DNA of 64,000 nucleotides from Marinitoga aeolica (GCF_029910535.1 NZ_CP069362.1:558001-622000); one strand, 5' to 3'; shown: positions 45,602-55,065, counted from the first letter of the stretch. Numbers and translations: made by a program. The notes: generated from the sequence alone by a model not told the origin.

Positions 45602-46798
45602 TTCATAAAAAAATTTATCCAGCACAGAATAAATAAAGTTAACTGAAGATTGCCCAAATCCACATCTAGCAGCAAGTAATATAGCTTCCCTCAATTCACC
45701 TATTATCTTTTTATATTCTTCTTTGTAGCCTTTTTTCTTCAATTCTAATAATATTTCTTTTATATTTCTATTGCCTTCTCTACATGGAAAACATGTTCCA
45801 CATGTCTCTTTTACAAAGAAATCAGAAACATTCAATAAAATATCTATTAAATCATGTTTTTGTGATACAACTATCATTCCACCAGATCCTACTGATGAAC
45901 CTGCATTTTCTAAATCCTCATATGTATATGGAATATTAATTTCATCATATTTTAATATTGATGTTGCCAACCCGCCTGGAACAACAAAATTTAATTCATC
46001 CTTTGTTCCACCAGCCAATTCAATAATATCTTTTAATGTTCCACTACCAAATTCTATTTCATAAATACCGGGTAATTTGACATCTCCACTAATTGAAACT
46101 AATTTTGTTCCTCTGCTTTTCTCTGTACCTAATTTTGCAAAAATATTATCTTCATACTTCATTATTTCTGCTACTGTTGTTAAAGTTTCTACATTATTTA
46201 CTACAGTAGGCTTATCATACAACCCTCTTTGAACAGGATATGGAGGTTTTATTCTTGAAAAGCCTCTTTTCCCTTCAATTGAATTAATTAAAGATGTTTC
46301 GTCTCCACAAACATATGCACCTGCACCTTTAATAAGTCTTAATTCGAAATTAAAATTGCTACCCAAGATATTTTTACCAAGTAAACCTCTATGATATGCT
46401 TCTTTTATAGTCTTTTCAAAAATATCTATTGCTTTTGAATATTCTCCTCTAATATATATATATCCAAAATTTGCTTTAACAGCATATGCTGCTATTATTA
46501 TTCCTTCCAATACTTTAAATGGCATATTTTCTAGTAAAAATCTATCTTTAAATGTTCCAGGTTCACCTTCATCAGCATTACATATTAAAAATTTCACATC
46601 ATTTTTTTGAGCTAAAGCAAATTCCCATTTTTTACCTGTTGGAAATCCAGCTCCTCCTCTTCCTCTTAAACCAGAATCGGTTATTTTTTTCACAATATCT
46701 TCAGATTTCATTTCCAATGATTTTTTTAACCCCAAAAATTCATAATTATCCATTGTCTTTTCAACATCTGATTTTAAAAAGATCTTTTCTTCTAACAT
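45590..46798 (-). CDS. hydB: Hydrogenase flavoprotein subunit HydB (short NuoF-like form)
   Basis: 402 residues. NuoF-like core with the FMN/NADH-binding GRGGAGFPTGKKW and the CNADEGEPGTFKDR segment, SVGSGGMIV, and the [4Fe-4S] motif CGTCFPCREGN with the fourth Cys in AARCGFG. In T. maritima HydB (about 626 residues) there are also an N-terminal thioredoxin-like [2Fe-2S] domain and a C-terminal two-cluster ferredoxin domain; both are missing here and no frameshift hides them. The start is ATG 46798 after AAGGTGG; upstream GTG codons lie in the ribosome site. It oxidises or reduces NAD(H) for HydA. Confidence 0.93.
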   Translation of the reverse strand: MLEEKIFLKSDVEKTMDNYEFLGLKKSLEMKSEDIVKKITDSGLRGRGGAGFPTGKKWEFALAQKNDVKFLICNADEGEPGTFKDRFLLENMPFKVLEGIIIAAYAVKANFGYIYIRGEYSKAIDIFEKTIKEAYHRGLLGKNILGSNFNFELRLIKGAGAYVCGDETSLINSIEGKRGFSRIKPPYPVQRGLYDKPTVVNNVETLTTVAEIMKYEDNIFAKLGTEKSRGTKLVSISGDVKLPGIYEIEFGSGTLKDIIELAGGTKDELNFVVPGGLATSILKYDEINIPYTYEDLENAGSSVGSGGMIVVSQKHDLIDILLNVSDFFVKETCGTCFPCREGNRNIKEILLELKKKGYKEEYKKIIGELREAILLAARCGFGQSSVNFIYSVLDKFFYEEVR

Positions 46799-46811
46799 CA
46801 ATCCCACCACC

Positions 46812-47231
46812 TTATATACATTCTTTTAGAATAGAAATGGCTTGTTGTGGAGTTAATTTAGTATAAACTTTATTATTTACTAACATAACTGGTCCTTCTC
46901 CACAATGCCCTAAACATTCTACAATTTCCAGAGTAAATTTTTTATCAGCCGTTGTTTCACCCGACTCAATTCCCAAATATTCCTTTATCGTTTCTACAAC
47001 ATTTTCCGCATTATTTAAATGACAGGATAAACTATCGCAAACCCTTATAATATACCTTCCTCTGGGTTCAACATGAAACATCGAATAAAATGAAATAACT
47101 CCATATAACTGCGATTTCGGCATATTCCTCGACTTAGCAATTCTAATAATTTGTTCTTCTGGTATATATCCATATGTATCTTGAATATCATGAAGCTCTT
47201 CTAATAAGGTTTTTTCATAAAATTTTTCCAT
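46812..47231 (-). CDS. hydC: Hydrogenase [2Fe-2S] subunit HydC (NuoE-like)
   Basis: 139 residues with a thioredoxin-like [2Fe-2S] fold. Cluster ligands are in RVCDSLSCHLN and VECLGHCGEGP. The N-terminal helices match NuoE. It connects to HydB. Start ATG 47231 after GGGGGTG. First gene of the hydCBA operon, preceded by a good promoter. Confidence 0.94.
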   Translation of the reverse strand: MEKFYEKTLLEELHDIQDTYGYIPEEQIIRIAKSRNMPKSQLYGVISFYSMFHVEPRGRYIIRVCDSLSCHLNNAENVVETIKEYLGIESGETTADKKFTLEIVECLGHCGEGPVMLVNNKVYTKLTPQQAISILKECI

Positions 47232-47252
47232 AATATTCACCCCCTCAATTAT

Positions 47253-47281
47253 ATATTACTCTTAAATTAAAAAAATAACAA
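47253..47281 (-). promoter_or_regulatory. Promoter of hydCBA
   Basis: Minus-strand -35 TTGTTA (47276-47281), 17-bp spacer, -10 TAATAT (47253-47258), followed by the hydC ribosome site. Confidence 0.7.
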
Positions 47282-47322
47282 ATGTATTTATATTCAATTA
47301 AATGAAATTATTCACGATTATT

Positions 47323-47345
47323 CTCATTAACAAGTTATTAATGAG
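47323..47345. promoter_or_regulatory. Palindrome upstream of the hydCBA promoter
   Basis: Perfect 8-bp inverted repeat CTCATTAA-7-TTAATGAG, about 45 bases upstream of the -35. It contains TTAACAAGTTA, partly like redox-regulator sites, but no regulator can be named. Confidence 0.4.
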
Positions 47346-47375
47346 TATTTTTTCACTTTGTAAATTTTCACAAAT

Positions 47376-47411
47376 AAAAAACAGAGAGCCTTTTTAAGCT
47401 CTCTGTTTTTT
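47376..47411 (-). terminator. Terminator after the PpiC foldase gene
   Basis: Perfect 14-bp stem (arms 47376-47389 and 47398-47411) with an 8-base loop and T run on the minus strand. Confidence 0.92.
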
Positions 47412-47417
47412 ATTATA

Positions 47418-49394
47418 TTATTTATTTGTTGTAGTTGCTTCTGTTGTTGTTGCATTTTTTGATTCTTGATATTCCTTTTCTGCATCAGCAATCATTTTAT
47501 CTATTCCAGGATATTTTGGATCAAGTTTCTTAATTTCCTCTAAATATCCTATTTTTGAAAATTTATCTTGAGAGAATGTGTCATTGAAATCAATTAATGT
47601 TTCTAATGCTTCTATTCTTGTTTCTGTTGATGCTTTTGAGAAAGCCACTCTATTTAAATTAAAGCTTATTTCTCTTAATTGCTGTCCAAAATATTGGAAC
47701 ATAGCATTTGCATCGATATATTTTAAATATTGTTTATATGTGTTTATTTTATTCTCTGAATATTTTAAAGCAACTTCAGGTTTTTCAGGTGCTTCCTGAT
47801 AATAATAATCAATTGTTTTTGTTGAGCTTGGATATTCTGCAAATAATTCATCTAATACTTTTATTCTTTTTGATTTTAATTCATCTAATTCCTTTTGCAA
47901 TTCTGTTTTACCTTTTACTATTTCTTCATCTGTATATCCTTTTAATTCATTTTTGAGATTTAAGAAATCTCTTGCATCTTCGTATTTAAATCTTTCTTTT
48001 AATAATTTTGTATATTCTTCTCCAGATACATTTTTCATTTTAGCACTAATTTCATCATATTTTTTATTTATTTCGTCAATACCTAATTTGAGAATATTTT
48101 CATCAACATCATCTTTTAATGTTAAATATTTTGTGAATTTATCTAATCTTTCACTTAAAATACTTTTTAATAAATTAGTAGCATTTATATACAGTGCCAT
48201 TTCGTTAGCAGATGCATCAACAGCTAATTCTCCATTGTCAAATACTATCTTTTCAATTGAAGATATATATTCTCTTATTTTATTTTCATCTTTTGATTTT
48301 GACAATTCATTATATTCATCATATGCTTTTAAATCTTCATCAAGAAAATTCAATCCTAATTTTTCTTTTTCTTTGTATTCTTTTAACCAGGAAACAAATT
48401 TATCATTTTTTAAAGTTTTTTCAATCTCAGAATATATTTCTGGATATTTATCCATAATGTCTTCTGGCTTATTAAATACTTTTTTATCCTGTACTCTAAT
48501 TATATGATATCCATAATTAGTTTTTACTGGGCCTACTAATTCTCCTACCGTAGCATTAAATGATGCATCCTCGAATTCTTTTACCATTGTATTGTGTTTA
48601 AACCATCCTAATTCTCCACCACTTGTTGCATTTGAAGTATCTTTCGAATATTTTTTTGCAGCATCTTCAAATGTAATTTCTTTATTTTTTATCATTTCCA
48701 TTATTTTATTAGCAGTGGCTTCATCTGATACAAGAATATGTTGTGCTTTTACTTCTTCGTATTTGCTTTTTAAATCATTAAAATTATCTTTTAAATATTT
48801 TAAACCTTCTTCTTTGGATATATTTGAAACACTATTTTTTACTCTATCAAGGATAAATTGTGTTTTATATGCATTTTTATAGTTCGCTTTAATCAAGTTT
48901 CTTAAATTATCTTCACTTTTGTAATAATCTAAATATTTTTTCCAGTTATCAGGATTTTCTTTTAATTTTGCTATTTGATCATCAATATATTTATCAAATG
49001 CTTCTTCAACTTCTTTATCAGTTGGCATCAATCCATTGTTTTCAGCATAATATTCAATTACTTTTATGTCGAATAACTGTTTTGCTGCAGTATATGATAG
49101 CATTAACTCATCAAATACAGGATCTAATTTTTGACCATATGATGTATATTGTTGTCTCATTTGTGAAACTTCATCATTTACTTCATAATCCATTATCCAA
49201 TATGGGTAATCTAATTCTGTTCCATCTTTTGTAATAATAGCTACTGCATTATCTTTTGATGGTTTATTGGAAGTTGCTTTTGCTTTGGATGCACCTAAAT
49301 ATGCCGCAATTGACCACCAAACAATACCAGCTGTGAATAATACTACAATTATAATTACAATTGTCTTTTCCCATTTAACAAACCAGTCTCTCAT
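47418..49394 (-). CDS. Membrane-anchored PpiC-type peptidyl-prolyl isomerase / foldase
   Basis: 658 residues. One N-terminal membrane segment (about 10-33) anchors a periplasmic protein. A SurA-like N-terminal region is followed by a parvulin domain at about 210-310 (VKAQHILVSDE, TSGGELGWF, VKTNYGYHIIRV). The C-terminal 340 residues are helical, Lys/Glu-rich and probably coiled or TPR-like; their role is unknown. It would assist folding of exported or outer-envelope proteins. GAGGGGG precedes the ATG, with a TATAAT at 49420-49425 (minus) just downstream of the por terminator as a possible -10. Confidence 0.9.
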   Translation of the reverse strand: MRDWFVKWEKTIVIIIVVLFTAGIVWWSIAAYLGASKAKATSNKPSKDNAVAIITKDGTELDYPYWIMDYEVNDEVSQMRQQYTSYGQKLDPVFDELMLSYTAAKQLFDIKVIEYYAENNGLMPTDKEVEEAFDKYIDDQIAKLKENPDNWKKYLDYYKSEDNLRNLIKANYKNAYKTQFILDRVKNSVSNISKEEGLKYLKDNFNDLKSKYEEVKAQHILVSDEATANKIMEMIKNKEITFEDAAKKYSKDTSNATSGGELGWFKHNTMVKEFEDASFNATVGELVGPVKTNYGYHIIRVQDKKVFNKPEDIMDKYPEIYSEIEKTLKNDKFVSWLKEYKEKEKLGLNFLDEDLKAYDEYNELSKSKDENKIREYISSIEKIVFDNGELAVDASANEMALYINATNLLKSILSERLDKFTKYLTLKDDVDENILKLGIDEINKKYDEISAKMKNVSGEEYTKLLKERFKYEDARDFLNLKNELKGYTDEEIVKGKTELQKELDELKSKRIKVLDELFAEYPSSTKTIDYYYQEAPEKPEVALKYSENKINTYKQYLKYIDANAMFQYFGQQLREISFNLNRVAFSKASTETRIEALETLIDFNDTFSQDKFSKIGYLEEIKKLDPKYPGIDKMIADAEKEYQESKNATTTEATTTNK

Positions 49395-49432
49395 CTAAAA
49401 ACCCCCTCTATTCCTGCATATTATAATAGTCT

Positions 49433-49458
49433 AAAAACCGGGGGAATCCCCGGTTTTT
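49433..49458 (-). terminator. Terminator of the por operon
   Basis: Perfect 11-bp stem (AAAAACCGGGG and complement) with a GAAT loop; T5 follows on the minus strand. Confidence 0.93.
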
Positions 49459-49466
49459 GTTTTTTA

Positions 49467-50441
49467 TTATCTTAAATACATACCTTTTGTTACTTCCTCT
49501 AACTTTAACAATCTTTCCCATCTTGTATCTACATATTTTTGCATTTCTTCAATCATTTCTTTGTATTCTGGATGTTGTAATGCTTTTCTAAATCTTCCAA
49601 TTGATTTTATGTATTCTTCTATTGGCTTAAAGTTTCTTGGTTTTCTTGTAATCTTGTATACTCCTCTATCAATTTCATATAATGGCCAATATTTTGTTTC
49701 TACAGCTAATTTTGTAACTTTAGGTCCTGTGCTTTCAGGAATTCTCCAAAATCTTACACAAGGAGCTAATACAGCAATAAATGCTGGTCCTTCATGTTTT
49801 AAACCTTTTTCAACTTTTGCCATAAAATCAAATGGATCTGATGTTGAAGCTGTTGCTGCATAAACATTTTCATGTGCTCCAATTATTTCAACAATATTTT
49901 TCTTGAATTGTACTTTACCAGTTTTTACTTTTCCAACAGGTTCAGTTGTTGCATCTGCACCTGGAGGTGTAGAACCTGATCTTTGGTTACCTGTATTCAT
50001 ATAACCTTCATTATCATATAAGATGTATAAGAAATCGTGTCCTCTTTCTACAGCTCCTGATAATGATTGAAGACCAATATCATATGTTCCACCGTCTCCA
50101 CCAAATGCAATAAATTTAATTGGTTTATCTGTTTTCAATTTTCCTCTATTTTTCAATGATCTATATGCTGCTTCTGCACCAGAAATTGTTGCTGCAACAT
50201 TTTCAAAAGCATTGTGTATATAAGGAATATTCCAAGCTGTAAATGGATATATTGTTGTAGAAACTTCTAAACATCCAGTTGCTGCACCTACTACTGGCTC
50301 ATATCCTAAAGCTTTTGCTGTCATTGTTGCCCATTTTGCAACCATTGGCGCATTACATCCTGGACATAATCTATGTCCTTGTGTAAATGGCCAATCTTCT
50401 TTTTCTACCAAATTAATTAATTGTTTCATATTTACAGGCAC
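49467..50441 (-). CDS. porB: Pyruvate:ferredoxin oxidoreductase beta subunit
   Basis: 324 residues; the TPP-binding subunit. RLCPGCNAP supplies cluster cysteines at the N terminus; the TPP motif is FGGDGGTYDIGLQSL with DNEGYMNTGNQRSG. With PorA, C and D it oxidises pyruvate to acetyl-CoA, CO2 and reduced ferredoxin, the main source of ferredoxin for H2 production in this group. The start is GTG 50441 after GGAGGTG with a 7-base spacer. Confidence 0.97.
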   Translation of the reverse strand: MPVNMKQLINLVEKEDWPFTQGHRLCPGCNAPMVAKWATMTAKALGYEPVVGAATGCLEVSTTIYPFTAWNIPYIHNAFENVAATISGAEAAYRSLKNRGKLKTDKPIKFIAFGGDGGTYDIGLQSLSGAVERGHDFLYILYDNEGYMNTGNQRSGSTPPGADATTEPVGKVKTGKVQFKKNIVEIIGAHENVYAATASTSDPFDFMAKVEKGLKHEGPAFIAVLAPCVRFWRIPESTGPKVTKLAVETKYWPLYEIDRGVYKITRKPRNFKPIEEYIKSIGRFRKALQHPEYKEMIEEMQKYVDTRWERLLKLEEVTKGMYLR

Positions 50442-50456
50442 TATTATTCACCTCCA

Positions 50457-51626
50457 TTATTCTTTTAAACCAAGATATCTTTCTTCGTTTGGATCCAATT
50501 CACCTTTAATTGCGTCTTCAAATGGAACATGTAGCATTGTTGGTGTAACGTCTCTTCCACCCAAACCATATACATAAGTTCCCATCATTGGTCTTTCCTT
50601 TGCTTCGTATAATGCTGATTTAACTAATGAATATAATGGTGCTTCTTTACCAAATGACATTGCTCTATCAAGTACCATAACTGCTTTTCTACCATCAAGA
50701 GCTTCTAAAATTTCTTTTTTAGGGAATGGTGTAAATACCCATGGTTTTACTAATCCAGCTTTTATGCCTTTTTCCCTTAATTCATCAACTACATATTTAG
50801 CTGTTGATGCTGCAGAATTCATAACTACCATTACATATTCTGCATCTTCCATTCTATATAAATCTAAGAAGTCATATTTTCTTCCTGAAATTTTTTCATA
50901 TTCTGCAAATACTTCTGGTAATGCTTTATATGCATTTTTTAAACCTTCTTGTTGTTGTCTATGGTGTTCAAAGTAATAGTCAAATAGATCTAATGGACCA
51001 TGTGTAATAGGATTATCAATATCTAATAATGGATATTTTGGTTCCCATTGTCCAACAAATTCTCTTACTACTTCATCATCTAATATTTCTACACCCTCAA
51101 CCCCATGAGATGTAATAAATCCATCTAAGTTAACCATAGCAGGAGTTAAAACTTCTTCCCTTTCAGCTAATTTTGTTGCAATAATTGTCATATCATATGC
51201 TTCTTGAGAATTTTCACTGAATAATTGAATCCATCCTGAATCTCTTACTGCATATGCATCTGAATGATCACCATGGATATTGATAGGTCCTGATAATGCC
51301 CTATTAACTATAGGCATAACAATAGGTAACCTCATTGATGCTGCTATATATACAATTTCAAACATTAATGCTAAACCATTAGCTGCTGTTGCTGTCATAG
51401 TTCTTGCACCAGCTGCTGCTGACCCAACAACAGCACTCATTGCTGAATGTTCTGATTCAACTGGTACCATTACTGTATCTACAACTCCATCTGCAACAAA
51501 TTGTGCAAAATATTCAACTATTGGAGTTTGTGGTGTTATTGGATATGCAGCTACAACATCTGGATTAATTTGTCTCATTGCATGAGCAACTGCAGCTGCA
51601 CCAGTAATTGCTAACTTTGTAGGCAT
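50457..51626 (-). CDS. porA: Pyruvate:ferredoxin oxidoreductase alpha subunit
   Basis: 389 residues. Recognised by GAAAVAHAMRQINPDVVAAYPITPQTPIV at the N terminus, a PVESEHSAMSAVVGSAAAG segment that closes over TPP (its Glu activates the cofactor), and the transketolase C-terminal-like domain. AAGGAGGTTG precedes the ATG. It sits between porD and porB. Confidence 0.97.
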   Translation of the reverse strand: MPTKLAITGAAAVAHAMRQINPDVVAAYPITPQTPIVEYFAQFVADGVVDTVMVPVESEHSAMSAVVGSAAAGARTMTATAANGLALMFEIVYIAASMRLPIVMPIVNRALSGPINIHGDHSDAYAVRDSGWIQLFSENSQEAYDMTIIATKLAEREEVLTPAMVNLDGFITSHGVEGVEILDDEVVREFVGQWEPKYPLLDIDNPITHGPLDLFDYYFEHHRQQQEGLKNAYKALPEVFAEYEKISGRKYDFLDLYRMEDAEYVMVVMNSAASTAKYVVDELREKGIKAGLVKPWVFTPFPKKEILEALDGRKAVMVLDRAMSFGKEAPLYSLVKSALYEAKERPMMGTYVYGLGGRDVTPTMLHVPFEDAIKGELDPNEERYLGLKE

Positions 51627-51641
51627 TTATACTCAACCTCC

Positions 51642-51950
51642 TTATTTTAAAAATTCCGTTTCAGGTTTCATTGTAATTGCGTTTACAGGACATACTTCTG
51701 CACAGGTTCCACAACCTTTACAGTAATTATAATCGAAACCTAGCATTTCTGTTTTTCCATCTTCTTTTACTTTACCATTAATTGCCATATCTGGACAATA
51801 TAACCAACATTGCATACAATTTATACATGCATCTTTATCTACAATAGGTCTCATTATTCTCCATGTACCTGTATTGTATTCCCTTGCTGTAGCTGGTTTA
51901 TCTATTACTCCAGCAATTGGCATTTCTTTCCAGCTATCATATTTAGGCAT
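51642..51950 (-). CDS. porD: Pyruvate:ferredoxin oxidoreductase delta subunit
   Basis: 102-residue ferredoxin-like subunit with two [4Fe-4S] motifs, CINCMQCWLYCPD and CKGCGTCAEVCPV, passing electrons from the TPP site to ferredoxin. It overlaps porC by 8 bases and has AGGAGGTG upstream. Confidence 0.97.
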   Translation of the reverse strand: MPKYDSWKEMPIAGVIDKPATAREYNTGTWRIMRPIVDKDACINCMQCWLYCPDMAINGKVKEDGKTEMLGFDYNYCKGCGTCAEVCPVNAITMKPETEFLK

Positions 51951-52518
51951 CGCCTTTCACCTCCTGATAACCTCTTTCAACTGCTCTAATATTTGCTTCA
52001 ACTACTTCAGGTCCAAATTTTTTCTCGAATGTTTTCTTAACTTTTTCTTTAACTACTTCTAGAGGAACAACGTGTGTTAATTTAACCAAAGCACCAATCA
52101 TAACGGTATTTGGAATACCTCTTTTAATTTCTTCTAATGCAATGTCTGTTGCTGGAATTGTATATATTTTTCCTTTGAATCCTGTTTTTTCTCTTACTTC
52201 TTCAGGAGACATAACTGTGTTAACCAACATAAGTTTGTCTTCTGTTAATCCTGCAGTTAAATCTGGTAATCCTAACATCGTGTCATCAAATACAACAACA
52301 ACATCTGGATTTTCAATACCGCTTCTTATTCTAATTGGAACATCTGCAATTCTGTTAAATGCTTTCATCGGTGCTCCTGATCTTTCAGCACCATATTCAG
52401 GGAATGCTGTAGAATATTTTCCTGCTTCTACGGCTGCTTCTGTCAAGAATTGTGAAGCACTTTTTGCTCCTTGACCAGCTCTTCCATGCCATCTGATTTC
52501 AAAATATTTTTCTGGCAC
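51943..52518 (-). CDS. porC: Pyruvate:ferredoxin oxidoreductase gamma subunit
   Basis: 191 residues. The family opening IRWHGRAGQGAKSASQFLTEAA and FPEYGAERSGAPMKAFNRI are clear. GTG start at 52518 after AAGGAGGG. It is the first of the four por genes and lies only 26 bases after the branching enzyme gene, with no terminator between, so cotranscription is likely. Confidence 0.96.
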   Translation of the reverse strand: MPEKYFEIRWHGRAGQGAKSASQFLTEAAVEAGKYSTAFPEYGAERSGAPMKAFNRIADVPIRIRSGIENPDVVVVFDDTMLGLPDLTAGLTEDKLMLVNTVMSPEEVREKTGFKGKIYTIPATDIALEEIKRGIPNTVMIGALVKLTHVVPLEVVKEKVKKTFEKKFGPEVVEANIRAVERGYQEVKGDA

Positions 52519-52544
52519 TCTTATGCCCTCCTTTCAAATATTGA

Positions 52545-54131
52545 TCACATAATGTCACTATAATCAATGTTATCAAAAATTTTATCCACCCACATATAAT
52601 ATTTTAACTTATTTTTTTCGATTTTTCCACTCTCAAGCATTGCATTAAGTTCAAAAAAACGTTTCACATGTGTTTTTATTCTGTTAACTGCATATTCTAC
52701 TGTTGTACCCGAACTTATAATAAATGCCCAATCACTTGATTGTGCCAGCATTAGCTCTTTTATCATCAATAATATAATATTTTTTTCCTGTTCATTCCAT
52801 TTTTTATTAATTTTCTTTTTCAATATTTCTACCATTTCATAAATAGCTGGATATATCCAATCATTATTGCCATTTATCCATTCTTCAAAAAAACCATTTA
52901 TTCCCCATGAAGATTTTGCTGGTGTCATCATCTGAACTTCCTCTATTTCAGATAAAATATTTTGCGGATGTTTTAATTCAATATTATTAGAATTATACAC
53001 ATATTCTATTACTTTTTCTAAAAACATGATGCCCTCATACCACCAATGTCCAAAAAATTCTGTATCAAAAGCATATGTCATAACAGGATTTAATCCTGGA
53101 TACTTTTCATTTAATTTCCTTAACTGATTTACTCTTTTTTGAACAAAATCATCTGCATCCTCTTTCACTGCAGCATATGCTTCATCAATATCATACAATA
53201 ATTTATCGTACAGCTCTTTGTCTTTACCTGTAATCTTATGATATTTTATTCCAGTGTTACATCTTACACCACTTTTATCAATATAATCTTTTATATATTC
53301 ATAGTCTCTATCAAATCCTATATCTCTATAAAATTCTCTATATCTTGGGTCATTTAAATATCCTGATTCTGTATCAAAAATTTCTATATTATTTTCCTTA
53401 TCTCTTGAAAAAACAAACATTTTCGAATTGGTAATAACAGGATTATATACATCATAAATTGGATATGGATTTCCATATATTAATCCTTCTTTTTCAACAA
53501 AAAAGTATTCAAGGCCAAATTCTTTTAAATAATTATCAAGCCCTTCATAATACCCCATTTCCGGTAACCAAAAACCTTTAGGATAATGTCCAAAAAATTT
53601 TTTAAATGTTTCTAATCCATATTTAATTTGCATTTTTATAACTTCTGGATATTCTGAATACAATGGCAATACCGCATGAGTTGCTGACGTTGTAATTAGC
53701 TCTAAGTAACCTTTTTCTTCATATTCTTTAAAAGCATTTAATATATTTTTATTGTATTCTTTTTCAAAAATTTCCAAAATCTCTTTAAAATTATTTTTAT
53801 AATAATCTGCCATTTTATGTTTTATTAATTCTTCATCCTTAGTTTTTTCGTATTCTTTTTCTGACAATTCGATAATTTTTTTTAGATATCTAATATATTT
53901 CTCCTGTAAATCTATACTATTCAACATTTCAATTAAAGTTGGAGAAAAACTCATAGTTAATTTAAAATCAATTTCTTTTCTTTCAAGATTTTTAAACATT
54001 CTAATGAGAGGAACATAAGTCTCTGTTATAGCTTCAAATAACCATCTTTCTTCCATAAATTCTTCATAGTCCGGATGTCTAACATATGGTAAGTGTGAAT
54101 GTAACACAAAAAGTATTTTTCCTTTATTCAT
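52545..54131 (-). CDS. GH57 1,4-alpha-glucan branching enzyme
   Basis: 528 residues, the same length as the T. maritima GH57 branching enzyme (from memory). It makes alpha-1,6 branches in glycogen-like glucans. GH57 motif 1 HSHLPY (11-16), nucleophile E191 in GFWLPEMGY, and acid/base D356 in AFDTEFFGHWW are in place, followed by the DUF1957 helical C-terminal domain. ATG 54131 follows GGGGGA and overlaps the DUF4912 gene stop (ATGA); a longer frame from 54167 would read through that site. Storage glucan synthesis next to pyruvate oxidation fits a saccharolytic fermenter. Confidence 0.93.
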   Translation of the reverse strand: MNKGKILFVLHSHLPYVRHPDYEEFMEERWLFEAITETYVPLIRMFKNLERKEIDFKLTMSFSPTLIEMLNSIDLQEKYIRYLKKIIELSEKEYEKTKDEELIKHKMADYYKNNFKEILEIFEKEYNKNILNAFKEYEEKGYLELITTSATHAVLPLYSEYPEVIKMQIKYGLETFKKFFGHYPKGFWLPEMGYYEGLDNYLKEFGLEYFFVEKEGLIYGNPYPIYDVYNPVITNSKMFVFSRDKENNIEIFDTESGYLNDPRYREFYRDIGFDRDYEYIKDYIDKSGVRCNTGIKYHKITGKDKELYDKLLYDIDEAYAAVKEDADDFVQKRVNQLRKLNEKYPGLNPVMTYAFDTEFFGHWWYEGIMFLEKVIEYVYNSNNIELKHPQNILSEIEEVQMMTPAKSSWGINGFFEEWINGNNDWIYPAIYEMVEILKKKINKKWNEQEKNIILLMIKELMLAQSSDWAFIISSGTTVEYAVNRIKTHVKRFFELNAMLESGKIEKNKLKYYMWVDKIFDNIDYSDIM

Positions 54132-54925
54132 TTTTTTATCCCCCTGTTTAAGGAATACAAATTCCACACAAAAGATCCTCCACCAGATATTGGTGGTCTA
54201 TCTCCTAATTGAGGTAACGTCATATTACCATTTGCTATGCTAGGAATTTTTTCTATAATATTAATATTTACTTTTTTTCTTATTTTTTTCTTTTTAGATG
54301 TTTTTACATCGTAAAAAATTATATTTTCTGAAATATTCAAGTTGTCAGAAGGCATCTTTAATTTATTGCTTCTAATCAATGGTATAAAATTCTTATCATA
54401 ATCTAAATATCCTATTTCTCCTATATATTCTGTATTTGAGGATGGCACAAAAAAATAATAACTTTTATATTCTCTTAAATCATTAATAGATTCATAAATC
54501 CTATTTGCCTCATCAATTGGAAAATCTTTATTGGTTATATCATAAAATCTCATAATCATTTTGGCATTTTCTGGTATTTTATTTATTTTCTTCAATAATT
54601 CTTTTGAAAAGTTCCAGAATGCAAATATCCAGTTTGCATTAACACTAGTTATTACAAGTAAATTTTCATTAAGTAGTTCATTTTTATTCTCTACTAAATC
54701 TATCCTGCTAATTTTTGGCATTTGATATGATAATTGGTTAGTTGTATCTGTTATTAAACCTTCTTCTTTTAGCTGCAATAATTTATTTTTAATTACCTTT
54801 ATTATATCTTTTTTTCTCATTGATCTTTTCAGCTTAATACCCATATTCTTTGCTATGTTTCTTAATTCCTGAATACTTGGTTCCTCATTTTCTAAAAGCC
54901 TGGAAAGTTTCTTGTCAATTATCAT
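54128..54925 (-). CDS. DUF4912 protein with N-terminal SAP/Rho-N-like domain
   Basis: 265 residues. Residues about 16-50 (SIQELRNIAKNMGIKLK, KKDIIKVI) resemble the Rho N-terminal/SAP helix-hairpin, and the middle (LLVITSVNANWIFAFWNFS, MRFYDITN, EIGYLD) is DUF4912. The end is Gly/Pro-rich. Function unknown; DUF4912 genes are often found beside GH57 branching enzymes, as here, where the stop and start codons overlap. A minus-strand promoter-like TTTGCT-16-TACAAT lies at 54962-54989. Starts at ATG 54925. Confidence 0.8.
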   Translation of the reverse strand: MIIDKKLSRLLENEEPSIQELRNIAKNMGIKLKRSMRKKDIIKVIKNKLLQLKEEGLITDTTNQLSYQMPKISRIDLVENKNELLNENLLVITSVNANWIFAFWNFSKELLKKINKIPENAKMIMRFYDITNKDFPIDEANRIYESINDLREYKSYYFFVPSSNTEYIGEIGYLDYDKNFIPLIRSNKLKMPSDNLNISENIIFYDVKTSKKKKIRKKVNINIIEKIPSIANGNMTLPQLGDRPPISGGGSFVWNLYSLNRGIKK

Positions 54926-55065
54926 AATTCAACCCCCAATTAATTTTTTCCAACCTTTTAAATTGTATCATATATTTTTTTTTAGCAAACAGTAAAAATA
55001 AAAAGTATTTTAATCCTAATCTTATTTATTTAATAATAATAACATGAATTCATATTTATTAAAGG

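Noticed and set aside
47953-48507. 184-codon frame antisense to the PpiC foldase gene
   Set aside because: The opposite strand encodes a clear parvulin protein; the frame is a shadow of Lys/Glu-rich codons.
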